DNA of 64,000 nucleotides from Pontivivens marinum (GTDB lineage: Bacteria; Pseudomonadota; Alphaproteobacteria; Rhodobacterales; Rhodobacteraceae), in NCBI RefSeq assembly GCF_900231835.1, contig NZ_OCTN01000004.1, positions 124,001 to 188,000 of the forward strand. Reading direction: 5' to 3'. Every line of letters starts with the position of its first letter. The stretch's first letter is position 1. The position numbers were made by a program, and so were the translations under genes. The notes beneath the pieces were generated by a model that was not told the origin of the DNA, did no database searches, and saw only the letters and a list, made by a program, of their open reading frames with translations. Shown piece after piece: positions 19,981-30,129 of the stretch.

Positions 19981-22731
19981 TCACTCTGCGCTAGGTGCAT
20001 CCGGTGTTGCATCGGGCAGGGCGTCTTCCTCATCAGGTTCCGCAATCCACGCAACGCTTACGACCTTCTCAGCCTCACGGGTGTTGAACACGCGCACGCC
20101 GCCCGCCGAACGGGACCGGAACGAGATATGCTCAACCGGTGTCCGGATCGACTGCCCTGCATCTGTGGCCAGCATGATCTGATCGTGGATTTCGACGGGG
20201 AAGCTGGCAACCAGTTGCCCGCCACGCAGCGCCTTATCCATCGCCATGACACCTTGGCCCCCGCGCCCACGCACAGGATAATCGTGCGAGGAGCTCAACT
20301 TACCCGCGCCATTTTCCGTTAGCGTCAGGATCAGATCCTCGGCTGCGGACATTTCGGCGTAACGTTCTGGGCTGATCGCGCCGGGGGCGACATCATCCTC
20401 ATCGGTTTCATCATCAACCGAACCGGCAACCGCGCGGCGCATTTTCAGATAGGCTGCACGCTCCGCCGGATCCGCCTCGAAGTGGCGAATGACGGACATG
20501 CTGACGACGTTATCGCCCTCGGCCAGTTTGATCCCGCGCACACCGGTCGAGGTGCGAGAGTTAAACACACGCACCGCCGTTGATGGGAAGCGGATCGCGC
20601 GGCCCATCGCCGTGACCAGCATCACGTCGTCTTCCTCGCCACAAATACGGGCGTTAACAAGGCGCGTACCATCGTCGGGCAGGCGCATCGCAATCTTGCC
20701 GTTGCGCATGATATTCGTGAAATCGCTCAGTCGGTTACGACGCACATCACCCGCACTGGTCGAGAAGACGACCTGCAAATCACCCCAATCCTCCTCATCC
20801 CGATCAACGGGCATTGTCGCGGCTATGCCGGTGCCCGGAGTGATCGGCAGGATGTTGACCAAGGCCTTGCCCCGCGCATTGCGTCCACCCTGCGGCAGGC
20901 GCCACGTCTTCAGCTGGAACACCATACCATCGGTGGTGAAGAACAGAATCGCCGTATGCGTGTTGGCAACGAACAGGGTCGTGACGAAGTCCTCGTCCTT
21001 CATGTTCATGCCGCCAATCCCCTTACCGCCGCGCCGCTGCGCGCGGAATTCGTCGAGGGGGGTCCGCTTGATATAGCCGCCATTGGTGATGGTCACGACC
21101 ATCTCCGCCGGTTCGATCAGGTCCTCATCATCCATATCGCCGGCATAGTCGACAATTTCTGAGCGGCGAGGGGTCGCATATTTCTCACGCACTTCTGCGA
21201 TTTCGCTGCGAATGATCGCCATGATCCGATCACGAGAGCGCAGGATATCGAGGAAGTCCGCAATCTTCACGGCCAGCACTTCCAGCTCATCCGTGATTTC
21301 CTTCACGCCAAGCGCAGTCAGGCGTTGCAGACGCAATTCTAGGATCGCATTTGCCTGTTCCAATGACAGGTTATAGGTCCCGTCATCGTTCATCTTATGG
21401 CTGGGATCGTCGATCAGCTGGATATATTCCGCAATCTGTGCGGCGGGCCAGCGACGGGTCATCAGCTTATCCCGTGCCTCACCCCGATCGGCGGAGGACC
21501 GGATGGTCGCGACAACTTCGTCAACGTTTTCAACAGCTACAGCCAGACCGGACAGGATATGTGCCCGCTCACGCGCCTTGTTCAACTCAAAGGCGGTGCG
21601 CCGTGCGACGACTTCCTCACGGAATTTGACGAAGGCGGTCAGGAAACCGCGCAGGGTTAACTGCTCCGGCTTACCATTGTTCAGCGCCAGCATGTTCGCG
21701 GCAAAACTGGTTTGCAGCGGGGTGAACCGGTAAAGCTGGTTCAGCACGACATCGGCTGTCGCGTCCCGCTTTAGCTCGATGACAACGCGCACGCCGAAAC
21801 GGTCAGATTCGTCCTGAACGTGGGCGATGCCCTCAACCTTTTTATCGCGGGCCAGCTCGGCAATCCGCTCAATCATGGTGGATTTGTTCACCTGATAGGG
21901 GATTTCACGTACAACAATGGCATAGCGATCCTTGCGGATTTCCTCGACCTCGGTCTTGGCGCGGATCACGACGGAACCGCGTCCCTCCAGATAGGCTTTA
22001 CGCGCACCCTGACGACCAATGATAATGCCGCCGGTCGGGAAGTCGGGGGCAGGGACGTATTCGATCAGCTCCTCAGAGCTTAGATCAGGATTGTCGATCA
22101 GGGCCGACGCCGCGTCCAGCACTTCACCCAAGTTATGGGGCGGAATGCGCGTGGCCATGCCGACGGCAATACCCTCCGCACCATTCACCAACAGGTTGGG
22201 ATAGCGGGACGGCAGAACCGAGGGCTCAATATCCTTGCCATCATAGTTGGCCTGAAAATCAACGGTATCCTTGTCGATATCGGCCAGCATTGCGTCAGCG
22301 GGGGGCGCCATGCGCACCTCGGTATAACGCATCGCCGCCGGACTATCGCCGTCCATCGAGCCGAAGTTACCCTGACCATCGAGCAGCGGTAGCCGCATCG
22401 AGAAATCCTGCGCCATTCGCACAAGCGCATCATAGATCGCGGTGTCGCCATGGGGGTGATATTTACCGATCACGTCACCAACGGGGCGCGCAGATTTGCG
22501 ATAGCCCTTATCGGCGGTGTTACCGGTTTCGTGCATTGCGTACAGGATGCGCCGGTGAACAGGTTTCAAACCGTCGCGCACATCCGGGATCGCGCGAGAA
22601 ATAATGACGCTCATCGAATAATCGAGGAAGGAGCGTTTCATCTCCTCCTCGATCGTGATGCTGGGCCCGTCATAGACAGGCCGCTGTGGAAGATCGTCTT
22701 CGTTCTCGGGTGTTTCTGGGCTATCGCTCAC
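19981..22731 (-). CDS. gyrA: DNA gyrase subunit A
   Basis: Breaks and rejoins DNA in the gyrase A2B2 complex. The 916-residue protein has the catalytic tyrosine in [10 protein letters not shown] (Tyr136) and an intact quinolone-determining region ([10 protein letters not shown]), with threonine at the place of E. coli Ser83 and aspartate at the place of Asp87; threonine here is probably the natural alphaproteobacterial residue and not a selected mutation. The C-terminal beta-pinwheel contains the GyrA-box stretch [10 protein letters not shown]. The acidic C-terminus is longer than in E. coli. It is the gene after ssb on the same strand, 209 bases away. Confidence 0.97.
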   Translation of the reverse strand: MSDSPETPENEDDLPQRPVYDGPSITIEEEMKRSFLDYSMSVIISRAIPDVRDGLKPVHRRILYAMHETGNTADKGYRKSARPVGDVIGKYHPHGDTAIYDALVRMAQDFSMRLPLLDGQGNFGSMDGDSPAAMRYTEVRMAPPADAMLADIDKDTVDFQANYDGKDIEPSVLPSRYPNLLVNGAEGIAVGMATRIPPHNLGEVLDAASALIDNPDLSSEELIEYVPAPDFPTGGIIIGRQGARKAYLEGRGSVVIRAKTEVEEIRKDRYAIVVREIPYQVNKSTMIERIAELARDKKVEGIAHVQDESDRFGVRVVIELKRDATADVVLNQLYRFTPLQTSFAANMLALNNGKPEQLTLRGFLTAFVKFREEVVARRTAFELNKARERAHILSGLAVAVENVDEVVATIRSSADRGEARDKLMTRRWPAAQIAEYIQLIDDPSHKMNDDGTYNLSLEQANAILELRLQRLTALGVKEITDELEVLAVKIADFLDILRSRDRIMAIIRSEIAEVREKYATPRRSEIVDYAGDMDDEDLIEPAEMVVTITNGGYIKRTPLDEFRAQRRGGKGIGGMNMKDEDFVTTLFVANTHTAILFFTTDGMVFQLKTWRLPQGGRNARGKALVNILPITPGTGIAATMPVDRDEEDWGDLQVVFSTSAGDVRRNRLSDFTNIMRNGKIAMRLPDDGTRLVNARICGEEDDVMLVTAMGRAIRFPSTAVRVFNSRTSTGVRGIKLAEGDNVVSMSVIRHFEADPAERAAYLKMRRAVAGSVDDETDEDDVAPGAISPERYAEMSAAEDLILTLTENGAGKLSSSHDYPVRGRGGQGVMAMDKALRGGQLVASFPVEIHDQIMLATDAGQSIRTPVEHISFRSRSAGGVRVFNTREAEKVVSVAWIAEPDEEDALPDATPDAPSAE

Positions 22732-22853
22732 TCGTGGTCCTGCCTATCCCGTGCCGCTACATATTGTGTGTATGTTATGCGACAATGGCGGGGTATTGGC
22801 AATCATTCAGCGTGCGAAATCCCCTGTAATTCAACGATGAAGCCGTTGAGGGC

Positions 22854-22890
22854 TGCATTGCCCGACGCGCGGGCGCAATCGGGCAATGCA
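22854..22890. repeat. Perfect 12-bp inverted repeat between ssb and gyrA
   Basis: TGCATTGCCCGA (22854-22865) and TCGGGCAATGCA (22879-22890) are exact reverse complements around a 13-base GC-rich loop. No T run follows in either direction, so it could be a rho-dependent pause, an mRNA-stabilising hairpin at the end of the ssb message, or a protein-binding site. It lies 51 bases after the ssb stop. Confidence 0.55.
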
Positions 22891-22940
22891 AGTTGTGTTT
22901 TCAGGCGGTTTTTTGCCTGTCATATCCGGTGTTGTGCGGA

Positions 22941-23477
22941 TCAGAACGGAATGTCGTCATCCATATCTGCGCCGTAGCCGCCCCCGCCGCCAGCATTGCC
23001 GCCGCCCGATGCGCCGCCACCGCCATAGGAACCGCCATTGCCGCCCCCGCCGCCATAGGAACCGCCGCTGCTGCGTCCACCGCCGCTGCCGCCACCGTAA
23101 TCACCGCCGCCGCCCGACTGGCCGTTTGGCCCGTCCAGCATGGTCAGGGTGCCGTCGAACCCTTGCAGCACAACCTCGGTGCTGTAACGATCCGCGCCGG
23201 ACTGGTCCTGATATTTGCGGGTTTGCAGCTTGCCCTCGATATAAACCTTCGAGCCTTTTTTCAGGTACTGTTCTGCGATGCGCACCAGCCCCTCCTGAAA
23301 AATCGCAACGGAGTGCCATTCGGTCTTCTCGCGCCGCTCACCGGACTGCTTGTCGCGCCATGTTTCGGACGTGGCGATGCGCAGGTTGCATACCTTGCCG
23401 CCATTCTGAAAGGATCGGACCTCGGGGTCGCGGCCCAAATTGCCGATCAAAATGACCTTGTTGACGCTGCCTGCCAT
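22941..23477 (-). CDS. ssb: Single-stranded DNA-binding protein
   Basis: Coats single-stranded DNA in replication, repair and recombination and recruits partners through its C-terminal tip. The 178-residue protein has an N-terminal OB-fold ([39 protein letters not shown]), then a low-complexity linker made of repeated glycine-serine-tyrosine units of the form [10 protein letters not shown], and the acidic tip DMDDDIPF. It is divergent from uvrA, and the 222-base gap between them contains a LexA box, so both may belong to the SOS regulon. Confidence 0.97.
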   Translation of the reverse strand: MAGSVNKVILIGNLGRDPEVRSFQNGGKVCNLRIATSETWRDKQSGERREKTEWHSVAIFQEGLVRIAEQYLKKGSKVYIEGKLQTRKYQDQSGADRYSTEVVLQGFDGTLTMLDGPNGQSGGGGDYGGGSGGGRSSGGSYGGGGGNGGSYGGGGASGGGNAGGGGGYGADMDDDIPF

Positions 23478-23625
23478 GGGGGCTTCTCCGCTCGTGATTC
23501 TGTTTGAGGGCCGAAGTTAGTGCCGCCTGCGACCCGATGCACCCCCGATATTTACCCTAAGCGGATCGCGCCGCCAAATGGTTGCATCACACCGGTTAAC
23601 AGGCTGTTACGCGCCGCTTCCATAT

Positions 23626-23640
23626 GTTCCACTTCTGTTC
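23626..23640 (+). promoter_or_regulatory. LexA (SOS) box between ssb and uvrA
   Basis: GTTC (23626-23629), seven bases, GTTC (23637-23640) is an exact match to the GTTC-N7-GTTC direct-repeat operator recognised by LexA in alphaproteobacteria. It lies 60 bases before the uvrA start and 149 bases before the divergent ssb start. uvrA is a classical SOS gene, which supports the call. Confidence 0.82.
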
Positions 23641-23699
23641 TATGGTAAATCCCGTTGCGGACGCTAAGTCTAGCCGAACAACATAAACGGAGCGTGGGC

Positions 23700-26561
23700 A
23701 TGGCCGAGCTAAAGACGATTTCGATCCGTGGCGCACGGGAACATAACCTCAAATCTGTCGATGTGGATTTGCCGCGCGACACCCTGATCGTCATTACGGG
23801 ATTGTCAGGTTCGGGGAAATCCTCGCTAGCCTTTGACACGATCTATGCGGAGGGGCAGCGACGTTACGTTGAATCGCTCAGCGCTTATGCGCGGCAATTC
23901 CTCGATATGATGCAAAAGCCGGATGTGGACCACATTACCGGCCTTAGCCCCGCAATTTCGATCGAGCAGAAAACAACCTCGAAAAACCCGCGCTCGACCG
24001 TTGGTACGGTTACAGAAATCTACGACTATATGCGGCTGCTTTTTGCCCGCGTCGGCGTGCCCTATTCCCCTGCCACCGGATTGCCGATTGAGGCGCAGCA
24101 AGTCTCCGAAATGGTGGACCGCGTGATGGCCATGCCCGAGGGCACGCGCGCCTATCTGCTGGCCCCGATCATTCGGGATCGTAAGGGGGAGTACCGCAAG
24201 GAATTTGCCGAGCTAAAAAAGCAGGGCTTCCAGCGGGTAAAGGTAGACGGCGAATTCTACGAGTTGGATGAGCCGCCCACCCTCGACAAAAAATTCCGCC
24301 ACAATATCGATGTGGTCGTGGATCGTCTGGTGGTGAAGGAGGGGCTGGAAACCCGCCTTGCCGATAGTTTCCGCACCGCGCTGGATCTGGCCGACGGCAT
24401 TGCCGTGCTGGAAACCGCCGTGCGCGGGGATGAGGAGCCGGAGCGCACGACTTTCTCCGAGAATTTCGCCTGTCCGGTCAGTGGTTTCACCATTCCGGAA
24501 ATCGAACCACGCCTGTTCTCGTTCAACGCGCCGTTCGGGGCCTGTCCGGTCTGTGATGGTCTGGGGGTTGAGCTGTTCTTTGATGAGCGGCTGGTGATCC
24601 CCGATGAATCCCTCAGCCTGTACAAGGGCGCGGTTGCCCCGTGGTCCAAATCCAAATCCCCATATTTCCGCCAGACCATCGACGCACTGGCGACGCATTA
24701 CGAATTTGATAAACACGCCCCGTGGCACAAATTGCCGCCCCATGTGAAGCAGATCATCCTGCACGGTTCCGGCGAGGAAAAGCTGAAATTCCGCTATGAT
24801 GAGGGCGGTCGTGTCTACGAAATCTCGCGCGTGTTCGAGGGCGTTATTCCGAACATGGAGCGCCGCTATCGTGAGACGGACAGTTCTTGGTCGCGTGAGG
24901 AGATGGAGCGCTACCAGAACAACCGCGCTTGTGGTGCCTGTGATGGTTACCGCCTGAAGCCTGAGGCGCTGGCCGTCAAAATCGACGGCTTCCACGCGGG
25001 GCAGGTGGTGCAGCTTTCCATTCGTGAGGCGCTGGACTGGATCGAGCGTGCGCCCGAAACGCTGACCCATCAGCGGCAGGAAATCGCCCGCGCGATCTTT
25101 AAGGAAATCCGTGAGCGGCTGGGCTTCCTCGTGAATGTTGGTCTGGATTATCTGACGCTCAGCCGGAATTCCGGCACGCTGTCTGGTGGTGAAAGCCAGC
25201 GGATCAGATTGGCCAGCCAGATCGGCTCCGGCCTGACGGGTGTTCTATATGTATTGGACGAACCCTCCATCGGCCTGCACCAACGCGACAATGATCGCCT
25301 GCTGACCACGCTGAAAAACCTGCGCGATGCGGGCAATACCGTGATTGTGGTGGAGCATGACGAGGAGGCAATTCGTGAGGCGGATTACGTCCTCGATATC
25401 GGTCCCGGCGCGGGTGTGCATGGCGGTCAGATCATCGCACGCGGAACACCTGCGGACATCGCCGCATCTCCGGATTCGATCACGGGCCAATACCTGACCG
25501 GCGCCCGCGAAATCGCGATCCCGCGCAAGCGGCGCAAGGGGTCGGGCAAAAAGGTGAAGGTGGTTAAGGCGACAGGCAACAACCTGAAAAACGTCACCGC
25601 CGAATTCCCGCTGGGCCTATTATGCTGTGTGACCGGCGTGTCGGGCGGTGGTAAATCCACGCTGACGATTGAAACGTTGTTCAAGACCGCCTCCATGCGT
25701 CTGAACGGTGCGCGCCAAACCCCTGCGCCCTGCGAACAGATCAAGGGGTTGGAGAATCTGGATAAGGTCATCGACATCGACCAATCCCCGATTGGCCGCA
25801 CGCCACGCTCGAACCCCGCCACCTATACTGGCGCGTTTACGCCGATCCGCGAATGGTTCGCCGGTATGCCCGAGGCAAAGACCCGTGGGTACAAGGCAGG
25901 GCGGTTCTCCTTCAACGTAAAGGGCGGACGGTGCGAGGCCTGTCAGGGTGATGGCCTGATCAAGATCGAAATGCACTTCCTGCCCGATGTCTATGTCACC
26001 TGCGAAACCTGCAACGGCGCGCGCTATAACCGCGAAACGCTGGAGGTGAAGTTCAAGGGCCACTCCATCGCCGACGTGCTGGACATGACGATCGAGGACG
26101 CGGCCGAGCTGTTTCAGGCCGTGCCGTCGATCCGTGACAAGATGGAAACGCTCAAACGGGTGGGCCTCGGCTATATCAAGGTGGGCCAATCCTCGACCAC
26201 GCTATCAGGGGGCGAGGCGCAGCGCGTCAAACTGTCCAAGGAGTTGAGCAAACGCGCCACCGGTCGCACGCTGTATATCCTCGATGAACCAACAACCGGC
26301 CTGCATTTCGAGGATGTGAACAAGCTGCTGGAGGTAATTCAGGAACTGGTGGATCAGGGCAATTCCGTCGTCGTGATCGAGCATAACCTCGACGTCATAA
26401 AATGCGCCGACTGGATCATCGATATCGGACCGGAGGGCGGCGATGGCGGCGGACAGATCGTGGCCGCAGGTACGCCTGAAAAGGTGGCAAAAACCGAGGG
26501 CAGTCATACCGGTCATTACTTGCGCGATATGCTGGCCAAACGCTCGATAGCTGCGGAGTAG
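23700..26561 (+). CDS. uvrA: Excinuclease ABC subunit UvrA
   Basis: Damage-recognition ATPase of nucleotide excision repair. The 953-residue protein has two ABC modules: Walker [15 protein letters not shown] near residue 35 and GVSGGGKST in the second half, each with a signature ([31 protein letters not shown]). Zinc fingers are visible as CPVCDGLG and as CEACQGDG ... [10 protein letters not shown]. The start [11 protein letters not shown] at 23700 follows a GGAG-type site; the frame is open for 15 codons upstream without family similarity. The LexA box upstream suggests damage induction. Confidence 0.97.
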   Translation: MAELKTISIRGAREHNLKSVDVDLPRDTLIVITGLSGSGKSSLAFDTIYAEGQRRYVESLSAYARQFLDMMQKPDVDHITGLSPAISIEQKTTSKNPRSTVGTVTEIYDYMRLLFARVGVPYSPATGLPIEAQQVSEMVDRVMAMPEGTRAYLLAPIIRDRKGEYRKEFAELKKQGFQRVKVDGEFYELDEPPTLDKKFRHNIDVVVDRLVVKEGLETRLADSFRTALDLADGIAVLETAVRGDEEPERTTFSENFACPVSGFTIPEIEPRLFSFNAPFGACPVCDGLGVELFFDERLVIPDESLSLYKGAVAPWSKSKSPYFRQTIDALATHYEFDKHAPWHKLPPHVKQIILHGSGEEKLKFRYDEGGRVYEISRVFEGVIPNMERRYRETDSSWSREEMERYQNNRACGACDGYRLKPEALAVKIDGFHAGQVVQLSIREALDWIERAPETLTHQRQEIARAIFKEIRERLGFLVNVGLDYLTLSRNSGTLSGGESQRIRLASQIGSGLTGVLYVLDEPSIGLHQRDNDRLLTTLKNLRDAGNTVIVVEHDEEAIREADYVLDIGPGAGVHGGQIIARGTPADIAASPDSITGQYLTGAREIAIPRKRRKGSGKKVKVVKATGNNLKNVTAEFPLGLLCCVTGVSGGGKSTLTIETLFKTASMRLNGARQTPAPCEQIKGLENLDKVIDIDQSPIGRTPRSNPATYTGAFTPIREWFAGMPEAKTRGYKAGRFSFNVKGGRCEACQGDGLIKIEMHFLPDVYVTCETCNGARYNRETLEVKFKGHSIADVLDMTIEDAAELFQAVPSIRDKMETLKRVGLGYIKVGQSSTTLSGGEAQRVKLSKELSKRATGRTLYILDEPTTGLHFEDVNKLLEVIQELVDQGNSVVVIEHNLDVIKCADWIIDIGPEGGDGGGQIVAAGTPEKVAKTEGSHTGHYLRDMLAKRSIAAE

Positions 26562-26661
26562 CGCCGTCGTGAATCGTATGATTGCGCGTGGAAAATCTAT
26601 GCTGCTTGACGGGTCCAATATACCTGCGTCACAGTTGGAGCTCAGACAGGAGGGTAAAGCC

Positions 26662-27099
26662 ATGCTCGTACAGCACATTCTCGCTTCGAAGCCCGTTGGG
26701 GTCCAAACTGTATCCGCGGATGCGTCAGTTTCCGACGCGACGCAAATGCTATCCAAGCTCAAGATCGGAGCGCTGATTGTGTCCGATGACGGGGGCGCCA
26801 CGATCCGTGGAATCCTGTCAGAGCGTGATATCGTGCGTGAGGTGGGTGCTCGCGGTGCAAAGGCGCTGTCTGACACGGTCATGGACATTATGACGGCCAA
26901 GGTGCAATCTTGCATCCCCGCTGATGAGGCGGTTGAGGTGCTGGCCCGCATGACCCGTGGCCGGTTTCGCCACATGCCCGTTCAGGGCGCCGGTGGTGAG
27001 GTGCTGGGCGTGATTTCCATCGGTGACGTGGTAAAGGCGCGGCTGGGCGAAGTGGAGAATGAAAACTCCGCCCTGGCCGATATGATTCGCGGCTACTGA
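26662..27099 (+). CDS. CBS-domain pair protein
   Basis: A 145-residue protein made almost entirely of two CBS domains, a Bateman module that binds adenine nucleotides or related ligands. The first runs from VQTVSADASVSDATQML to GILSERDIVREV; the second from MTAKVQSCIPADEAV to GVISIGDVVKARL. There is no attached enzyme or channel. AGGAGGG 8 bases before 26662 makes this start clear, though the frame is open 31 codons upstream. It follows uvrA by 100 bases and may have its own promoter. The regulated partner is unknown. Confidence 0.85.
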   Translation: MLVQHILASKPVGVQTVSADASVSDATQMLSKLKIGALIVSDDGGATIRGILSERDIVREVGARGAKALSDTVMDIMTAKVQSCIPADEAVEVLARMTRGRFRHMPVQGAGGEVLGVISIGDVVKARLGEVENENSALADMIRGY

Positions 27100-27104
27100 T
27101 CCGC

Positions 27105-27123
27105 GCGGCGGTTTCGGCCGCCG
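27105..27123. terminator. Bidirectional hairpin between CBS gene and methyltransferase gene
   Basis: CGGCGG (27106-27111) pairs with CCGCCG (27118-27123) in the 27-base gap between two convergent stop codons. No T run is present; the assignment rests on position and a six-pair GC stem. Confidence 0.45.
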
Positions 27124-27126
27124 TGC

Positions 27127-27744
27127 CTACCAGATGACGAAATGCGGGATCGACTGGACCTCTCGCAGGATCTCAACAAATTCCGCAAACGGGATCAGCA
27201 TCAGAAAACTCATCGCATCCACAATGGTGCGGTGAAATGCGCGAACATCCACGGTGACCTCTTGGGTTGAGACATAGGCGAACGGGCTGGGGATGATTTG
27301 TGGCACGCGGGCGGCATATTCATCATAAACCGGCCCGAATTTGGCCCGCAGATGCTTTTCCTCGCGCTGCGCAGTGGATCGCAGGATCAGAAATACAGTT
27401 CCGGTCAGCAGGATTGTCAGCACGACAGATCCCAGCATCATGCCCAGCCCCAGCACCGCCAGCGTCGAAAACATGTAAAGCGGGTGGCGGCTGATCGAGT
27501 AGGGACCGATCTGAACGATCGTCTTATTCTTGCGTCCGCCTGCATATAGGATCGACCACAGTCGCCCGATTACGCCTGCGATCAGCAGCAAAATGCCGAC
27601 ATTCTCAAAGAACTCAAGGGCAAGCGAATCAACGCCCCATGCCGGAGTGCTAAAGATGATAAGCGGAATGACAGCCAGCGCGACAATGCGCAGGGTGATG
27701 ATACGCGCGCGTTGATTTACGGGGCTAGTATCGGTTGCAATCAT
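27127..27744 (-). CDS. Isoprenylcysteine carboxyl methyltransferase-like membrane protein (ICMT/PEMT family)
   Basis: A 205-residue integral membrane protein with about four to five hydrophobic segments. The family signature near the middle, GPYSISRHPLYMF, and the later EEKHLRAKFG ... YDEYAARVP are the SAM-binding elements of the isoprenylcysteine and phospholipid methyltransferase superfamily. Bacterial members methylate unknown small lipids or terpenoids. The ATG at 27744 is chosen because GGAG lies six bases upstream; an earlier ATG at 27756 overlaps that site. It is a single gene, divergent from coaD. Confidence 0.8.
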   Translation of the reverse strand: MIATDTSPVNQRARIITLRIVALAVIPLIIFSTPAWGVDSLALEFFENVGILLLIAGVIGRLWSILYAGGRKNKTIVQIGPYSISRHPLYMFSTLAVLGLGMMLGSVVLTILLTGTVFLILRSTAQREEKHLRAKFGPVYDEYAARVPQIIPSPFAYVSTQEVTVDVRAFHRTIVDAMSFLMLIPFAEFVEILREVQSIPHFVIW

Positions 27745-27945
27745 AGAAATCTCCATAGTGGATAGGGTTTTCGCATATCCGTTGCGGTGAATTGTTGCAA
27801 AAAGGTGTCTGTTCCTAAAAATCGATCAGGTCAACCGAAAATCTCTTGGCGCGCAAATGCTGCAACTGCGCTTGACCTTGGTGGCGCAATAATGTTGCGT
27901 CAGGGTGCCGCCATCGTTGGTGGAACTGATTTGGAGAGCATCCTT

Positions 27946-28437
27946 ATGCGCACAGCCCTATACCCCGGTACGTTCGATCCGGTGACTCTGGGACATCTCG
28001 ACGTTATTCGCCGCGCGATGTCGTTGACCGATAGGCTCGTGATTGGCGTGGCGATAAATCGCGACAAGGGCCCCCTGTTCACGTTGGAGGAGCGGGTCGC
28101 GATGATCGAGGCCGAGGCACGCCCCTATGCCGATGAAATTGGCTGTGAGCTGGTTGTGCACCCGTTTGAAAACCTGCTGATCCACGCTGCGCAGGATGTT
28201 GGTGCTAGCATGATCATTCGCGGCCTGCGCGCCGTGTCCGATTTTGAATATGAATTTCAGATGGTGGGCATGAACCGCGCCATGAATGACGATATCGAAA
28301 CGGTGTTCCTGATGGCCGATGTGCATCATCAGGCAATCGCGTCGCGCTTGGTCAAGGAAATCTGCCGTCTGGGCGGCGATATATCGTCCTTTGTCCCACC
28401 AGCGATCGCAACTGCATTGCAGGAACGCCTTTCCTAG
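27946..28437 (+). CDS. coaD: Phosphopantetheine adenylyltransferase CoaD
   Basis: Joins 4'-phosphopantetheine and ATP to dephospho-CoA, the fourth step of coenzyme A synthesis. The 163-residue protein has the nucleotidyltransferase signature YPGTFDPVTLGHLDVI at the N-terminus, IIRGLRAVSDFEYE in the substrate pocket, and the C-terminal ISSFVPP motif. The start at 27946 follows a GGAG site and is the family start; 53 further codons are open upstream but do not look like coding sequence. A cyclophilin gene follows after 92 bases. Confidence 0.96.
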   Translation: MRTALYPGTFDPVTLGHLDVIRRAMSLTDRLVIGVAINRDKGPLFTLEERVAMIEAEARPYADEIGCELVVHPFENLLIHAAQDVGASMIIRGLRAVSDFEYEFQMVGMNRAMNDDIETVFLMADVHHQAIASRLVKEICRLGGDISSFVPPAIATALQERLS

Positions 28438-28529
28438 GGGAATTGAGTGGACTGCATTGGCCTGACCCTCTGGCCTAACGGCGTCTGCGGCCCTACATAG
28501 ATGGCGAATGAAAACGCGAGGAGATCCAC

Positions 28530-29039
28530 ATGGCCGACGCAACACCCGAGAACACCATGATTATCACGCTGCCCGCTGGTGAGGTGCATATTGCACTGCT
28601 GCCCGATGTGGCGCCAAAGCATGTTGAGCGTATGAAAGCTCTCGTCGCGGCAAAGGCTTATGACGGCGTGGCGTTCCACCGCGTCATCGACGGCTTCATG
28701 GCGCAAACCGGCGATGTTGAGCATGGTAAAGAGGGCGGCGACCCCCGTCGCGCAGGCACCGGCGGTTCCGATCTGCCCGATCTGCCCGCAGAATTTTCCC
28801 GCGTTCCGTTCGAGCGTGGAACAGCAGGCATGGCCCGTTCGCAGAACCCGAACTCCGCCAACTCGCAGTTCTTTATCATGTTCGAGGAAGGCGCGTTCCT
28901 GAACGGCCAGTACACAGTCTTTGGTCAGGTGACCAAGGGCATGGACCACGTTGATCAGATCAAGCGTGGCGCAGGTGGTTCCGGTGCTGTTACCGATCCT
29001 GACCGCATGATCACAGTGCGCATGGGTGACACAGTATGA
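28530..29039 (+). CDS. Cytoplasmic peptidyl-prolyl isomerase, cyclophilin type
   Basis: A 169-residue cyclophilin without a signal peptide, catalysing proline cis-trans isomerisation in the cytoplasm. Conserved active-site parts are VAFHRVIDGFMAQTGD, SQNPNSANSQFFIMF and FLNGQYTVFGQV. Compared with E. coli PpiB it carries an insert (EHGKEGGDPRRAGTGG). It overlaps the next cyclophilin gene by four bases. The two share a 79-base segment with only five differences by eye, so they arose by tandem duplication, one copy having gained a signal peptide or the other having lost it. Confidence 0.92.
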   Translation: MADATPENTMIITLPAGEVHIALLPDVAPKHVERMKALVAAKAYDGVAFHRVIDGFMAQTGDVEHGKEGGDPRRAGTGGSDLPDLPAEFSRVPFERGTAGMARSQNPNSANSQFFIMFEEGAFLNGQYTVFGQVTKGMDHVDQIKRGAGGSGAVTDPDRMITVRMGDTV

Positions 29040-29569
29040 TCGCCCGCCTCGCATTTGTCGCAGCGCTGGCCGCAACGCCACTTGCCGCGCAGGATCTGGT
29101 GCTGGAGCTTGAGTCGGGTGAAATCACCATCGCGCTCAACGCGGATGCGGCACCCCTGCATGTGGAGCGTATCGTAACGCTGGCCAATCAGGGCGCCTAT
29201 GACGGCGTTGCATTCCACCGCGTGATTGAGGGCTTCATGGCCCAAACCGGTGATGTGCGCTGCGGTGTCGAGGGTGCATCCTGCCCCGCAGGCACGGGCG
29301 GTTCCGATCTGGACAACCTGCCAGCGGAATTCTCGGACCTGAACTTCGGTCCGGGCGTTGTTGGCATGGCGCGTTCGCAGAACCCGAATTCGGCGAACTC
29401 GCAGTTCTTCATCATGTTTGAGGAAGGCGCGTTCCTGAACGGCCAGTACACCGTAATTGGTGAAGTGTCCGAGGGCATGGATGTCGTCAACGGCATCACA
29501 CGCGGCGCTGGCAGCAATGGTGCGGTTTCGAACCCTGATCGCATTATCTCGGCCACGATTGCCGAGTAA
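29036..29569 (+). CDS. Periplasmic peptidyl-prolyl isomerase, cyclophilin type
   Basis: A 177-residue cyclophilin with an N-terminal signal peptide (MIARLAFVAALAATPLAAQ) that directs it to the periplasm, where it would assist folding of exported proteins. Active-site segments VAFHRVIEGFMAQTGD and SQNPNSANSQFFIMF match the upstream paralog. Two cysteines (RCGVEGASC) in the insert, absent from the cytoplasmic copy, could form a disulfide in the oxidising periplasm. The start codon overlaps the preceding stop as ATGA, so both isomerases are made from one message. Confidence 0.92.
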   Translation: MIARLAFVAALAATPLAAQDLVLELESGEITIALNADAAPLHVERIVTLANQGAYDGVAFHRVIEGFMAQTGDVRCGVEGASCPAGTGGSDLDNLPAEFSDLNFGPGVVGMARSQNPNSANSQFFIMFEEGAFLNGQYTVIGEVSEGMDVVNGITRGAGSNGAVSNPDRIISATIAE

Positions 29570-29686
29570 TCCTGATCCGCAGTCCGCGCCATGTGCGCGG
29601 GCTGCACCCTGATGTGCAACTGAACTGTTGCGCGGGGCGAGTGTGCTGTCACTGTATCGATGCCCTCAGCATGGATAGGACAGATC

Positions 29687-30085
29687 ATGACAGAACCCGC
29701 CCTGAACGCCATTGCGCTATACGCTGCGTTCAACACCTTCATCCTCATTTGGCTTGCCGTAAATGTTATGAAACGTCGCGGGGCTGGCAAAGTCTCGGTT
29801 GGCGACGGGGGATATGCCCCACTGATCCGCGCGATACGGGGGCAGGCCAACTTCGTCGAATATGTCCCTATGGCGTTGATTATGTTGATGATCATGGCAC
29901 TGCAAGGTGCGCCCGCCATGGCGATCCACATTGCCGGTATCGTGTTGACCATTGGTCGCTTGCTGCACGCAATGCACTTCATTGCTGAGGACGCACCGGG
30001 CTGGCAGCGGATGGTCGGCACCTTGGCCACGCTGATCGTTCTGGTCTTTACCGCTATCGGCCTGATCGGCCACGCGCTGTTCTAA
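29687..30085 (+). CDS. MAPEG-family membrane protein
   Basis: A 132-residue protein with four hydrophobic helices, resembling the membrane-associated eicosanoid and glutathione metabolism family. The typical segment RAIRGQANFVEYVPMALI is present between the first and second helices, and RLLHAMHF in the third. Bacterial members are often glutathione transferases or peroxidases, but activity here is unknown. The start at 29687 follows AGGA. It stands alone between the cyclophilins and the convergent efflux operon. Confidence 0.85.
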   Translation: MTEPALNAIALYAAFNTFILIWLAVNVMKRRGAGKVSVGDGGYAPLIRAIRGQANFVEYVPMALIMLMIMALQGAPAMAIHIAGIVLTIGRLLHAMHFIAEDAPGWQRMVGTLATLIVLVFTAIGLIGHALF

Positions 30086-30103
30086 AGCGGTCTGTAATAG
30101 TGA

Positions 30104-30129
30104 AAAGGGCCGCGTGATGCGGTCCCTTT
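30104..30129. terminator. Bidirectional terminator between MAPEG gene and RND efflux operon
   Basis: AAAGGG followed by CCGC (30104-30113) pairs with GCGG plus TCCCTTT (30119-30129), with one bulged base. A/T-rich arms give a T run in both directions, and the hairpin sits exactly between the two convergent stop codons. Confidence 0.65.

Noticed and set aside
22440-22470. Quinolone resistance mutation in gyrA (threonine at the Ser83 position)
   Set aside because: Threonine is probably the native residue in this group and the neighbouring aspartate is intact, so resistance cannot be claimed.
22970-23130. Short tandem repeats resembling a repeat array
   Set aside because: They encode the glycine-serine-tyrosine linker of SSB and have no spacers of constant length, so they are not CRISPR or an intergenic repeat.
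24213-25070. Open frame of 285 codons on the minus strand
   Set aside because: It lies wholly inside uvrA on the opposite strand, has no ribosome-binding site or recognisable motif, and is a by-product of GC-rich codon use.
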